64,000 nucleotides of DNA from an uncultured Eggerthellaceae bacterium (GTDB taxonomy: Bacteria > Actinomycetota > Coriobacteriia > Coriobacteriales > Eggerthellaceae): NCBI GenBank assembly GCA_958452575.1, contig CAUDUM010000007.1, forward strand, positions 62,001 through 126,000, given 5' to 3'. Numbering within the stretch: the stretch's first letter is position 1; each line of letters opens with the position of its first letter. Of this stretch, positions 41,323 to 49,986 are shown piece after piece. The position numbers were made by a program, and so were the translations under genes. A model generated the notes under the pieces. The model was not told the DNA's origin. It was given only the letters and a program-made list of their open reading frames with translations, and did no database searches.

Positions 41323-41814
41323 ATGAAAGAGCTGCCGGCCAACCAGCTGGATCCGCGCGTGAAGACCGTTTGGCGCATCAACGATGCGATATGGATATGC
41401 ATCCTGTTCCTGTGCTGCGGCATCGCGTTTCCCATCATTGCCATCGCCGATCCCAATGCCGGTTGGGCGTGGATGGTGACGGGCATCATCGCCACCGTGT
41501 GGGCGCTGTGCCTTGTCGTGTGGCTGGCGATTCTGCCGCCGATCCGGTATGCGCGCTGGCGCTACCAACTGTCCGACGACTACTTGGACATCGCCAAGGG
41601 CATCATCTGGCGCAAGCGGTTCATCATTCCGTTTATCCGCGTCCAGAACACCGACACGCGGCAGGGGCCGATCCAACGTGCGTTCGGCCTGTCGAGCGTG
41701 ACCGTCGCCACCGCCGCCGGAGAGCACGAGATCCCCGGGCTTGCCTCCGAGGTCGCCGAGCAGCTGCGCGACAAGGCGGCGGAGCTCGCGCGCATCGCCC
41801 AGGAGGACGTGTGA
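41323..41814 (+). CDS. Bacterial PH-domain membrane protein (YdbS-like)
   Basis: A 163-residue protein with two helices (about residues 24-44 and 50-72) followed by a bPH2 (DUF304) domain: RYQLSDDYLDIAKGIIWRK, IPFIRVQNTDTRQGPIQR, FGLSSVTVATAAG. Such proteins pair with longer YdbT proteins in the membrane; in Bacillus the pair affects resistance to some membrane-active agents. Its stop overlaps the next start (TGATG), so both are made together. AAGGAG precedes the ATG. Confidence 0.9.
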   Translation: MKELPANQLDPRVKTVWRINDAIWICILFLCCGIAFPIIAIADPNAGWAWMVTGIIATVWALCLVVWLAILPPIRYARWRYQLSDDYLDIAKGIIWRKRFIIPFIRVQNTDTRQGPIQRAFGLSSVTVATAAGEHEIPGLASEVAEQLRDKAAELARIAQEDV

Positions 41815-43781
41815 TGGACGAGCGCGTTCCCCAGGGCGCGCCGGCGCAGGAGCCGCAACACGCTCAGGTTGCGCAGCCCGTGCAGGCGGCGCAATCGGCC
41901 GCGTCGCAGCAACCCGCCGCGCCCCAGCAACCGACCGTGCAGTCCGCGCCTGCCGTGCAGCCTATCGCGGACCCGCAACCCGCCGAGCCCCAGCGCCACT
42001 ACGTGCATCACAGCTACATCTGGCTGGGATCGCTGCGCTCCGCCGGCATCATCATCGTGGCGCTTGGCATCTCGCTGTTCTCCTCGATGATCGGCTCGTT
42101 CTTTGAAGGAGCGGGTCGTGTCGACGGATTCATCATGATGGTGGCTGGTCTGGGAATCGCGGCGATCATCGTGGTGGTCTTCCTGCTGTGCCTGCTGTAC
42201 CAGTGGTGGTCGTACCGCCATCTGTGGTACGAGATCGGCGACGAGGAGTTCAGCCTGTATTCGGGCATCTTCAACAAAAAGCGTATCCACGTGCCCTACC
42301 AGCGCGTCCAGTCGGTCGATCAGCACGCCTCGTTGTGGCAACGCGTCTGCGGCGTGTGCACGGTCCACGTCGATACGGCGGGCGGTGCGGCGCATACCGC
42401 CGTCACCGTTCCGTACCTGCTCAAAGACCAGGCGGAGCATCTGCGCATGGAATTGTATCTGCGCAAGCGCCGCATCCTGGGGCTTGACGAGGATCGCGCG
42501 CCCGCCGGTGCCGCTGCGCCCGCTGGCGCCGCTCCCGGCGTCGCGCCCGTTGTCGTCGTCCCGCTGCAAACCGCACAGCAGCCCGCCTCCGTTCAGCCGG
42601 GCAACGTGCTCGACGTCGGCGCCGAGGTGTGGGACGACGTGCGCGGCCTGTTCGCCGGCGACGAGGTGGATATGGGCGTTTCGTCCTACGAGTACGGCCT
42701 CACCAACAAAGAGCTCGCATTCACCGGGCTTTCCAACAACACCGGGTTCGTCCTGGCGATCGTCGGCGTGCTCGCCACCGTGTTCCAGGTGGTGGGAGGC
42801 GTGATGGATGTGGCGGGCGATGCCGCCGGCGCCGTCGCCGACACCGCCCTTGCCATGGGCTCCACGATCTTCGGCGGCAACCTGGTTTTGCTCGGCATCG
42901 TCATCTGCATCGTCGCGGTCGTCATCCTGTGGGTGCTCTCGGTCGCGGGGACCTGCATCCAGTTCGGCGGCTTCAGGGCACGCCGCCGCGGCAACCGCAT
43001 CGAGGTCGAGCATGGCCTGCTCCAGCATCGCATCCGCGGCGTCGATGTCGACCGCGTCCAGTCGGTCATCGTCAAGCAGAGCGTCATCCGCCGCCTTCTG
43101 GGGTATTGCGAGCTGTCGTTGGGCAAGATCGACGCGGTCGACTCATCCCAGGGCGAGCAGGGGCAAAGCCTCAGCCATCAGGGCCTGGTCATCCACCCGT
43201 TCGTCAAGCTCGACCGCGTGCCGCAGATACTCGAGGGCATCATCCCCGAGTTCGCCGGCGTGCCCGCTGACGAGACGCCGCTCGCGTCGGTCGCGTTGCG
43301 CCGCGCCATCATCCGCCGCGGCATCCTGCAGGGGGCGGGCTTTTGGATCGCGGTGTGCATCGCCGTGGCCCAGGTGATCATCAACCTGGTGCTTCGCAGC
43401 GCCGATCCCGAAGGGCAGATGGCGCTCGGCTACCTCAACATCGGCGCCTATGCCGGCTACGCCGTGTGCCTGATCGTCTTCGCGCTCGAGGTCGTCGGAG
43501 CGGTGCTCTGGGCACGCGGATCGGGATTCGCCTACAACCGCCGCTTCATGCGGGTGGTCAACGGGGGACTGGGGTGCGAGTCGGTGAGCTTCCCGCGCCG
43601 CAAGATCCAGTTCGGCTACACCAAGACCAACCCCTTCCAGCGTCGGGTGCAAACGGCGACGATCGCCGTGCGCACCGCCGCCGGCACAGGGGGAACCACC
43701 GTGCGTCTCATCGACGTCTGTGAAGATGATGCCCAGGCATGGTTGGAGTGGGTGCGCCCCCGCACGGATGCGGTATCATAG
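41814..43781 (+). CDS. Multi-PH-domain membrane protein (YdbT-like)
   Basis: A 655-residue protein. The first ~60 residues are Gln/Pro/Ala-rich. Three helix-pair plus bPH2 units follow: WYEIGDEEFSLYSGIF with VPYQRVQSVDQHASLWQR (about residue 140), NRIEVEHGLLQHRIRGVDVDRVQSVIVK (about 400) and GSGFAYNRRFMRVVNG with FPRRKIQFGYTKTNPFQR (about 570). The arrangement is that of YdbT proteins. Role is probably at the cytoplasmic membrane with the preceding YdbS-like protein; the mechanism is not known. Confidence 0.88.
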   Translation: MDERVPQGAPAQEPQHAQVAQPVQAAQSAASQQPAAPQQPTVQSAPAVQPIADPQPAEPQRHYVHHSYIWLGSLRSAGIIIVALGISLFSSMIGSFFEGAGRVDGFIMMVAGLGIAAIIVVVFLLCLLYQWWSYRHLWYEIGDEEFSLYSGIFNKKRIHVPYQRVQSVDQHASLWQRVCGVCTVHVDTAGGAAHTAVTVPYLLKDQAEHLRMELYLRKRRILGLDEDRAPAGAAAPAGAAPGVAPVVVVPLQTAQQPASVQPGNVLDVGAEVWDDVRGLFAGDEVDMGVSSYEYGLTNKELAFTGLSNNTGFVLAIVGVLATVFQVVGGVMDVAGDAAGAVADTALAMGSTIFGGNLVLLGIVICIVAVVILWVLSVAGTCIQFGGFRARRRGNRIEVEHGLLQHRIRGVDVDRVQSVIVKQSVIRRLLGYCELSLGKIDAVDSSQGEQGQSLSHQGLVIHPFVKLDRVPQILEGIIPEFAGVPADETPLASVALRRAIIRRGILQGAGFWIAVCIAVAQVIINLVLRSADPEGQMALGYLNIGAYAGYAVCLIVFALEVVGAVLWARGSGFAYNRRFMRVVNGGLGCESVSFPRRKIQFGYTKTNPFQRRVQTATIAVRTAAGTGGTTVRLIDVCEDDAQAWLEWVRPRTDAVS

Positions 43782-43786
43782 ACGCC

Positions 43787-44641
43787 ATGAGTGCACAAGC
43801 AACACCGACTGCCGATGGAGGTGGCCGAAGTAGCCGTCTGCAAAAGGCTCCTTCGCAACCGATGGGTTCTGCCGCGCCGACCGGCCGGCAGGATGATCCT
43901 GCGCACGATTGGACTCCCTCGCAATTCCGCCCCCGCACGGCGCGCGACGCCTACACGCATCGCGACGAGCACGCCAACACCCCCGCCAACCTCAAGCAAC
44001 GCAAGCGCAACGTCCGCGAGTACACGCTGGGCGAGGAGATCGCCAATTCGATCAGCCATGGCGTGGGCGCCCTGCTCGCCATCGCGGCGATCCCGATCCT
44101 GGTGGTCGCGTCCTTGGATGCGGGCGGCGGGATATACCTGGTCACCGCATTGGTGTACACCGTCACGATGCTGCTGGAATACACCATGTCGACGCTCTAC
44201 CACGCCATCGCCGTCGACAAGGCCAAGCGCGTGTTCAAGGTGCTCGACCACAGCTGCATCTACCTGTTCATCGCTGGCACGTACACACCGTTCTGCCTGA
44301 TCACGCTCGCTCCGTTCGGAGGGATGTGGCTCTGCGCGGCGGTGTGGGCGATCGCGTTGGCGGGCGTGGCGTGCGAGGCGTTCTGGGTGTTCAGGCCGCG
44401 ATGGGTGTCCGCGGTGCTCTACCTTGCGCTGGGTTGGTGCGTCGTGTGGTTCCTGCCCGACCTGGTCGCCGCGCTTCCGCCCTCGGGACTGGGGCTTCTG
44501 GTCGCGGGCGGCCTGTGCTACACCATCGGGTGCGTGTTCTACGTCCTGAAGAAGATCCGTTATATGCACACGCTGTTCCACCTGTGGGTTCTGGCGGGAA
44601 GCGTGTGCCATTTCCTAGCCGTTTTGTTTTACGTCATGTAG
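43787..44641 (+). CDS. Hemolysin III / PAQR-family membrane protein
   Basis: A 284-residue protein with a ~75-residue polar N-terminus and seven hydrophobic helices. The family's metal-site residues are visible: ISHGVGALLA, STLYHAIAVDKAKRVFKVLDHSCIYLFIAGTYTPF and MHTLFHLWVLAGSVCHFLAV, giving the Ser-His-Asp-His-His set. Relation to animal PAQR receptors and ceramidase-like enzymes is known; bacterial function is unclear. No strong ribosome site precedes 43787, five bases after the previous stop, so the start may be coupled or lie downstream. Confidence 0.88.
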   Translation: MSAQATPTADGGGRSSRLQKAPSQPMGSAAPTGRQDDPAHDWTPSQFRPRTARDAYTHRDEHANTPANLKQRKRNVREYTLGEEIANSISHGVGALLAIAAIPILVVASLDAGGGIYLVTALVYTVTMLLEYTMSTLYHAIAVDKAKRVFKVLDHSCIYLFIAGTYTPFCLITLAPFGGMWLCAAVWAIALAGVACEAFWVFRPRWVSAVLYLALGWCVVWFLPDLVAALPPSGLGLLVAGGLCYTIGCVFYVLKKIRYMHTLFHLWVLAGSVCHFLAVLFYVM

Positions 44642-44692
44642 GCCGCAGGGGCATGTGCGCCAAGGGCCGACGAAGGAGTTGAGAACAGCCAT

Positions 44693-46057
44693 ATGGACAT
44701 AGGCATTAGCATCGTCGTCACGTTCATCCTCGTGCTGGTGAACGGCTATTTCTCCATGTCGGAGATGGCGCTGGTGAATGCCAAGCAGGTCATGCTGCAA
44801 AAGGAGGCGGACGAGGGCGATCGGCGCGCCACGCGCGCGCTTGCGCTGGCAAGCGACTCGAGCAGCTTCCTTGCCACGATCCAGGTGGCCATCACGCTGG
44901 TGGGCTTCGCCGCATCGGCGGCCGCGTCCACGAACCTCTCCGCTCCGCTGGCGGGTTGGCTGTCCAGCTTCGGTATCGACTGGCTGACCTTTATCGCCCC
45001 CGGTCTGGCGCCGGTTCTGATCACGCTTGCCGTCTCGTATCTGAGCATCGTGGTGGGCGAGCTGGTGCCCAAGCGCATCGCGCTTTCGAACGCCGAATCC
45101 GTGAGCAAGATGGTCGCCGGACCCCTCAACGTGTTCCGTGCGATCGCCAAGCCGCTGGTGTGGTTCACCTCGGCTTCCGCCAACGGTTTGTCGCGCTTGT
45201 TCGGCATCAAGAGCTCCGACGACCGCCAGAACGTGTCCGAAGAGGAGATCAAATACATCGTCAAGGACAACGACGAGCTGCTCGACGACGAGAAGCGCAT
45301 GATCCACGACATCCTGGATCTGGGCGACATGACCGTGCGCGAGGTGATGCAGCCGCGCGTCGACATGATGTTCGTCGAGGATGTCGAGACCGTGCGCCAG
45401 GCGGTGGACCGTATGCGCGGGACCGGCTATTCCCGCCTGCCCGTCTACCACGAGGACTACGACACCATCGTGGGCATCGTCAACTACAAGGACCTGGTGG
45501 CGCCCATCCTCGACGGCAAGGGCGACGAGCCGGTCGGACCGTACGCCTACGAGGCGCTGTTCGTCCCCGAAACCAAGGACATCTATCCGCTGCTCTCGGA
45601 GATGCAAACGAATCGTCAACAGATGGCCATCGTCGTGGACGAGTACGGCGGCACCGATGGTTTAATTACCGTCGAGGATATCCTGGAGGAGATCGTCGGC
45701 GAGATCGGCGACGAGACCGACGTAGAGGACGGCAAGTTCGTCTCGACCGTCGCCGAGGGCGAGTGGGTCGTGGACGGGCGCCTTCCGGCGGAGGATGCGG
45801 CCGAGTTGGGCTGGCCGGTTTCGGAATCGGATGACTACGAGACGATCGCCGGCTGGCTGATGGACACCATCGACGTCGTGCCGTCGATGGGCGACGAATT
45901 CGAGATCGAAGGCTACCGCTTCAAGATCCAGGCCATGCGCCGCCGCCGCATCTCGACCATCCGGGTCAGCCGCATCGAACCATGCACCGACGAGCAGGAC
46001 GGTTCCTGCGACGACGGGGCAGACGAGGACGCGGTTTCCAGCAAAGACGCCGAATAG
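44693..46057 (+). CDS. Hemolysin C/CorC-type transporter (DUF21-CBS-CorC)
   Basis: A 454-residue membrane protein of the CNNM/CorC family. The DUF21 domain (residues 1-190) has four helices with SMSEMALVNAK and VVGELVPKRIALSNAE. A CBS pair (about 205-330) contains VMQPRVDMMFVE and MAIVVDEYGGTDGLITVEDI. The C-terminal transporter-associated domain ends at about 430. Related proteins export Mg2+ or Na+, or affect divalent-ion tolerance. GAAGGAG precedes the ATG. A short acidic tail follows. Confidence 0.92.
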   Translation: MDIGISIVVTFILVLVNGYFSMSEMALVNAKQVMLQKEADEGDRRATRALALASDSSSFLATIQVAITLVGFAASAAASTNLSAPLAGWLSSFGIDWLTFIAPGLAPVLITLAVSYLSIVVGELVPKRIALSNAESVSKMVAGPLNVFRAIAKPLVWFTSASANGLSRLFGIKSSDDRQNVSEEEIKYIVKDNDELLDDEKRMIHDILDLGDMTVREVMQPRVDMMFVEDVETVRQAVDRMRGTGYSRLPVYHEDYDTIVGIVNYKDLVAPILDGKGDEPVGPYAYEALFVPETKDIYPLLSEMQTNRQQMAIVVDEYGGTDGLITVEDILEEIVGEIGDETDVEDGKFVSTVAEGEWVVDGRLPAEDAAELGWPVSESDDYETIAGWLMDTIDVVPSMGDEFEIEGYRFKIQAMRRRRISTIRVSRIEPCTDEQDGSCDDGADEDAVSSKDAE

Positions 46058-46144
46058 CGGCAAAGCGGGGCGGCCGATGCCCCTGCGGACGGGATCGAAC
46101 GCCGCGACGCGGTTGCGTGCGGGCGCGGCGATCGGGGAGGCATT

Positions 46145-47170
46145 GTGACGAAAAGACGGTGGCAACGATCGCGCGACGCGGTGGCGGGCGGCGTATGCGC
46201 CGGCTTTGCCGACATCTTGGGCGTCGATGCCGTCGTCGTCCGCATCCTTGCCGTGCTTTTGTGCTTGATGACGGCAGGTCTGGGCGTCATCGTCTATATC
46301 GTTTTGTGGATGCGCATGCCGCTTGCGCCCGAGGATCCGCTGCCGCTTGACGTGAAGCCGCATGAGGCGACGTCGGAAACCTACGGCGCCATCGATATCG
46401 TATCGGACGAGGGTCCGGCAAAGGGCGCCTCCGCTCCGTCCAAGGCGGACATCGCCGCGCGCCGCGATGTGTACGCCGCCGCCGGGCATGTGCCGCCTCA
46501 GCCCCCGCTGGGGGCGCAGGCAGCCGCGGCCGCGGTCGCCTCCCGGATCGCCGCGGGCGTCTCTCCGACAGGCGACTATCCGTCTCCTTCCGCATCCGCC
46601 GTCCCCGAAGGGGCCGTTGCGGAAAGCGCCCCGGCCTCCGCTGATTCCACGCCGGTCGCGCCGCGCAAGGTCCTGGCGCTTTCGCCGGTTGCGCGCTCGC
46701 TGCTGCTGTGGGCGTTTCTGGCCGTTGCGTTTGTCGGGCTGCTCCGCCTGCTGGGACTGGTCGTCCAGGGCGCCAGCTGGTGGCGTTTCTGGCCGCTGTT
46801 CTTCGTTTTGTCGGGCATCGCGGTGATGGCGGTTCCGGGCAAGAAGGGCGTTCGCATGGCCCATGCGGTCACGGGCTGGTTCATGGTGATGGCGGGAATC
46901 GTCGTCCTTCCCATGAGCGTGGGTTTGGTCCGCTGGATGTCGTTGGCCCCGTGGCTTGCGGCACTGTGGCCGCTGGCGTTGTTCGCGATCGCGTTCCTCG
47001 TCGTGGCGTGGATGCGCCGCTCGTGGCCCTGGGCGCTTGGAGCCGGCGTGCTGTTCGCGGTGTTCTGCGTGGTGGGTTTGCTGTTGTTCGCCGAACCGGG
47101 CGCGACGCCGTCCATCATCCTCGACCTGCCGCTCGGCCGCGACGTCGAGATCGCCTATCCGTTCAAGTAG
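46145..47170 (+). CDS. PspC-domain membrane protein
   Basis: A 341-residue protein that starts with GTG. Residues 1-60 are a PspC domain: RSRDAVAGGVCAGFADILGVDAVVVRIL, then a helix ending in VLWMRMPL. A ~110-residue low-complexity Ala/Pro linker follows, then four hydrophobic helices in the C-terminal half. PspC domains take part in envelope stress responses; the C-terminal half matches no family I know. It closes the envelope gene cluster from 41323. Confidence 0.82.
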   Translation: MTKRRWQRSRDAVAGGVCAGFADILGVDAVVVRILAVLLCLMTAGLGVIVYIVLWMRMPLAPEDPLPLDVKPHEATSETYGAIDIVSDEGPAKGASAPSKADIAARRDVYAAAGHVPPQPPLGAQAAAAAVASRIAAGVSPTGDYPSPSASAVPEGAVAESAPASADSTPVAPRKVLALSPVARSLLLWAFLAVAFVGLLRLLGLVVQGASWWRFWPLFFVLSGIAVMAVPGKKGVRMAHAVTGWFMVMAGIVVLPMSVGLVRWMSLAPWLAALWPLALFAIAFLVVAWMRRSWPWALGAGVLFAVFCVVGLLLFAEPGATPSIILDLPLGRDVEIAYPFK

Positions 47171-47265
47171 AGGTTGATCGGTTTCGGCTTCGAATGACGA
47201 CCTGCGGAAGCGTGATTATGCGCCCTGTCAAGCGAACAAATGATGGAGAGCGTCTCCACAAAACT

Positions 47266-47295
47266 TTGCGATTCCCCAGCCCCCTACGGTAAAAT
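47266..47295 (+). promoter_or_regulatory. Possible promoter for the secreted glucosaminidase-like gene
   Basis: TTGCGA at 47266-47271 and TAAAAT at 47290-47295 are 18 bases apart in an AT-richer stretch, about 120 bases before the gene. A small palindrome around CCCGTC/GACGGG follows near 47370. Confidence 0.5.
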
Positions 47296-47418
47296 ATCAC
47301 CTGTCAAAACAGCATAGCGCTCTGTCTATTGCAGCAATCACACCCCCACAATCCAATAAGCTGCTCGACGCCCGTCTCGACGGGTTGGTGCTAGTGCTGC
47401 GTGGAAAGGCAGTGTTTT

Positions 47419-48228
47419 TTGGCTAGTAAACGATATAAGCAGCGCAAGTCGAGCGTTGTCGTCAAGATGGTCATGGTGGCGTGCGTCTCCCTGATCATGG
47501 CGGGCTTCATCGGCTTCGGCATCGCCTCGGCAGGCAATGCGACCGCCAACGGCGGCGCGTTCGGCCTGAACGACGCGGTGTCAAAGAGCGCGGCGGAGGA
47601 TCGTTCCATCATCGTGTCGGGCACCAGCGCGGCAACGGACGACTCTGTTCTCACCAACACCTCTCAACGAGACATCTCCCTCAACGTCCAAGCGATCGAG
47701 GAGCAGCTCGAGGCCGAGCGCCGTGCTGCCGAGGAGCTCGCACGTGCCGAGGAGCAGGCTCGTATCGCCGCCGCCGAGGAGGCCAAGGCGGTGCAGCAGG
47801 CCGCAGCCGCGCAGGATGCCGCCGCGGCGGATCTTGCCGCCCTGCCCGATGTCGACTGGAGCGTGGGCAAAGACGCCTTCGTCGCCGAGTGGACCGCCCG
47901 CATCGACGCCTATCTGGCAGGATCGCCCTTGGCGGGCATGGGATCCGTGTTCGCCCAGGCCGCATGGGACAACGGTGTCGACCCCCGTTTCTCCCCGGCC
48001 ATCTCCAACACCGAAAGCTCCAAGGGCGCGCATTGCTTCCTCCCCCACAACGCATGGGGTTGGGGCAGCAGCGGCTGGAGCAGCTGGGAAGAGGCCATCA
48101 ACGCGCATGTGGCCGGCTTGGCGAACGGCTACGGCTACTCGCTGACGTATGCGGCGGCGCAGAAGTACTGTCCGCCGAACTACGACAACTGGTTCCACAA
48201 CACGCTCTCGCAGATGATGATCATCTAA
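47419..48228 (+). CDS. Secreted or membrane-anchored glucosaminidase-like protein
   Basis: About 269 residues from a TTG with GAAAGG nine bases upstream; a GTG 18 bases earlier has no ribosome site. After a basic N-terminus one hydrophobic segment acts as signal or anchor. Residues ~80-130 are an Ala/Glu-rich coiled coil. The C-terminal ~110 residues (SVFAQAAWDNGVDPRFSPAISNTE-type text, NAWGWGSSGWSSWEEAI, GYGYSLTYAAAQKYCPPN) resemble the lysozyme-like GH73 or mannosyl-glycoprotein endo-glucosaminidase domains of Actinobacteria, with the Glu of NTES as candidate catalytic residue. A role in peptidoglycan cleavage is inferred. A terminator follows. Confidence 0.75.
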   Translation: MASKRYKQRKSSVVVKMVMVACVSLIMAGFIGFGIASAGNATANGGAFGLNDAVSKSAAEDRSIIVSGTSAATDDSVLTNTSQRDISLNVQAIEEQLEAERRAAEELARAEEQARIAAAEEAKAVQQAAAAQDAAAADLAALPDVDWSVGKDAFVAEWTARIDAYLAGSPLAGMGSVFAQAAWDNGVDPRFSPAISNTESSKGAHCFLPHNAWGWGSSGWSSWEEAINAHVAGLANGYGYSLTYAAAQKYCPPNYDNWFHNTLSQMMII

Positions 48229-48276
48229 CCGTCGATCGTGCGGAGTGCCGGGGCGCAGAACGGAGCTGGACGCACC

Positions 48277-48312
48277 AAGGGGTTGCAGCTGAGGGCTGCA
48301 GCCCCTTTTTTC
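48277..48312 (+). terminator. Rho-independent terminator
   Basis: A 13-bp stem with one G-U pair (48277-48289 with 48295-48307), a short loop and a run of six T. It ends the glucosaminidase-like transcript. Confidence 0.9.
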
Positions 48313-48391
48313 GTGGCGCGTGCGGTAGAATTGGCGCTGCGCCGTGCGTCGCCCGACGCGCGGCGGATATGAGCTTTGGGAAGGGAGCCGT

Positions 48392-49054
48392 GTGAGCAGC
48401 AACGTCATCGTGGTGGGATGCGGACGAGTGGGTTCGCAGCTTGCCAACATGCTTTCCGACAACGGCGACAACGTATGTGTGATCGACCGAAACGCCGATG
48501 CGTTCGCCAATCTGGGCCGCAACTTCAACGGCGCCACCGTCCAGGGGATCGGCACCGACAGCGACACGCTTGAGAAAGCCGGCGTCGAGGAGTGCGATGT
48601 GCTGGCGGCCGTCACGCAGTTCGACAACACCAATTTGATGGTGGCGCGCGTGGGAGGCCTGCTTTACGACGTCCCCCACGTGATCGCCCGCCTTTACAAC
48701 CCCGATCACGAGCGCGCTTACATGCAGCTCGGCATCGACTACGTGTGCGGCACCTCCCTTGTGGCCGAGGACGTGTTCGGCAAGATCGTTTCCGGCCATG
48801 GATCCCACCTGGACACGTTCGGGGAGTTCGAGGTGCTGCGCTTCTCGCTTGATCTGAGCTGGGCGGACAAGCGCACCGTGCGCGCCGGCGAGCTGGAGCG
48901 CGACCACGATATCCGCGTGGTGGCTTTCGAGCGCAGCGATGGCTCGGCAAGCTCCATCCCCACCAAGGACTCCATCCTCTACCATGGCGATTCGCTGCTG
49001 GTGTGCATCAGGCACGACCTCATCGATTCGTTCTCCAAATACATCCAGGAATGA
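48392..49054 (+). CDS. TrkA/KtrA-family potassium uptake regulator, first of two
   Basis: A 220-residue single-unit RCK protein. The Rossmann part has VIVVGCGRVGSQLANML, CVIDRN and DVLAAVTQFDNTNLMV; a TrkA-C-like domain fills residues ~140-220. It would bind NAD(H) or nucleotide and gate a K+ channel subunit, which is not in this window. GTG at 48392 follows AAGGGAG. The second trk-like gene lies downstream with a palindromic element in between. Confidence 0.9.
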   Translation: MSSNVIVVGCGRVGSQLANMLSDNGDNVCVIDRNADAFANLGRNFNGATVQGIGTDSDTLEKAGVEECDVLAAVTQFDNTNLMVARVGGLLYDVPHVIARLYNPDHERAYMQLGIDYVCGTSLVAEDVFGKIVSGHGSHLDTFGEFEVLRFSLDLSWADKRTVRAGELERDHDIRVVAFERSDGSASSIPTKDSILYHGDSLLVCIRHDLIDSFSKYIQE

Positions 49055-49057
49055 GGG

Positions 49058-49210
49058 GTTCCGCCGACTTGCCAGCCGGCGGAACCTGCCGACGCTGCAG
49101 CGTTCTTCGGCACCGCGCCTCGCGGCGATGACGGGGGCTCGCGTACCGAAGTGCGCTTCGCCTCCACCGTCCCCACGATTCGCGGCACCGGAGAAGCCCT
49201 CGCTGACAGC
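49058..49210. repeat. Palindromic intergenic element, copy 3 (long form)
   Basis: Starts with the 9-bp hairpin GTTCCGCCG/CGGCGGAAC (49058-49066 with 49077-49085), then GACGCTGC, a large imperfect palindrome with tip GCGTACCGAAGTGCGC, and ends TCGCTGACAGC. It lies three bases after the first trkA-like stop and before the second trkA-like gene. Confidence 0.85.
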
Positions 49211-49245
49211 ATGGGCAAATGCATATCAAACCAGGAGGTGGTTGT

Positions 49246-49917
49246 ATGTACGTAGTCATCATGGGCGGCGGCAAGGTGGGCGAATACCTTGCGACGGTCC
49301 TTCTGAACAGCGGCAACGAAGTGGCTTTGATCGAGAACGATCTGGCGACGGCAGACAAGCTCTCCATCGTGCTGCAGGGCAGCTACATGGTCATCCACGG
49401 CGACGGCTGCGATTCCAAATACCAGGAAGACGCCGGTATCCGCCGCGCCGATGTGTTCGTGGCCGCCACCGGCCAGGACGACAACAATCTGGTGTCGTGC
49501 GAGATCGCGCAGCGCGTGTTCAGCGTGCCGCGCTGCATCGCGCGCGTCAACCACCCCAAAAACCTGCGCATCTTCAAGGAGGTGGGCATCGAGTGCGTCT
49601 CGTCGACCACCCTCATCGCCAACCTCATCGAAGAGGAGACGCTTCTGGGCAGCGTGAGCGTCGCGTCATCGCTCACGCACGGCAACGTCGTGCTGACCGA
49701 GATCCGCGTTCCGCGCATGCGCCTGCATTCCAACGAGACCGGCGTCCGCGCGCTCGACATGCCCATGCCCGAGAACAGCCTGATCGTGGCCGTTTCCACG
49801 ACCGACGACGTGCAGGTGGTGGGCGAGGACACCTATCTGATGCCGGGCGACACCGCCATCATCGCGGCCGACAACGAGGTCCTCGACGAGGTGCGCTCCC
49901 TCTTCCGCGGACTGTAG
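49246..49917 (+). CDS. TrkA/KtrA-family potassium uptake regulator, second of two
   Basis: A 223-residue RCK protein with VVIMGGGKVGEYLATVL, ALIENDLATADKL, VHGDGCDSKYQED-like text and FVAATGQDDNNLVSC; a TrkA-C domain ends the protein (TYLMPGDTAIIAAD). An excellent AGGAGG site precedes the ATG at 49246. It is about as long as its neighbour but clearly diverged, so the two could form a heteromeric ring or serve different channels. purB follows after 69 bases. Confidence 0.92.
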   Translation: MYVVIMGGGKVGEYLATVLLNSGNEVALIENDLATADKLSIVLQGSYMVIHGDGCDSKYQEDAGIRRADVFVAATGQDDNNLVSCEIAQRVFSVPRCIARVNHPKNLRIFKEVGIECVSSTTLIANLIEEETLLGSVSVASSLTHGNVVLTEIRVPRMRLHSNETGVRALDMPMPENSLIVAVSTTDDVQVVGEDTYLMPGDTAIIAADNEVLDEVRSLFRGL

Positions 49918-49942
49918 GAGCAACGCGCCGCGTCGGGCAGGG

Positions 49943-49948
49943 TATAAT
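49943..49948 (+). promoter_or_regulatory. Possible -10 element for purB
   Basis: A consensus TATAAT lies 38 bases before the purB GTG. No convincing -35 is seen upstream. Confidence 0.5.
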
Positions 49949-49986
49949 CAGCACAGCATGTATCAAGGCGAGGGAAAGGCACGCTG

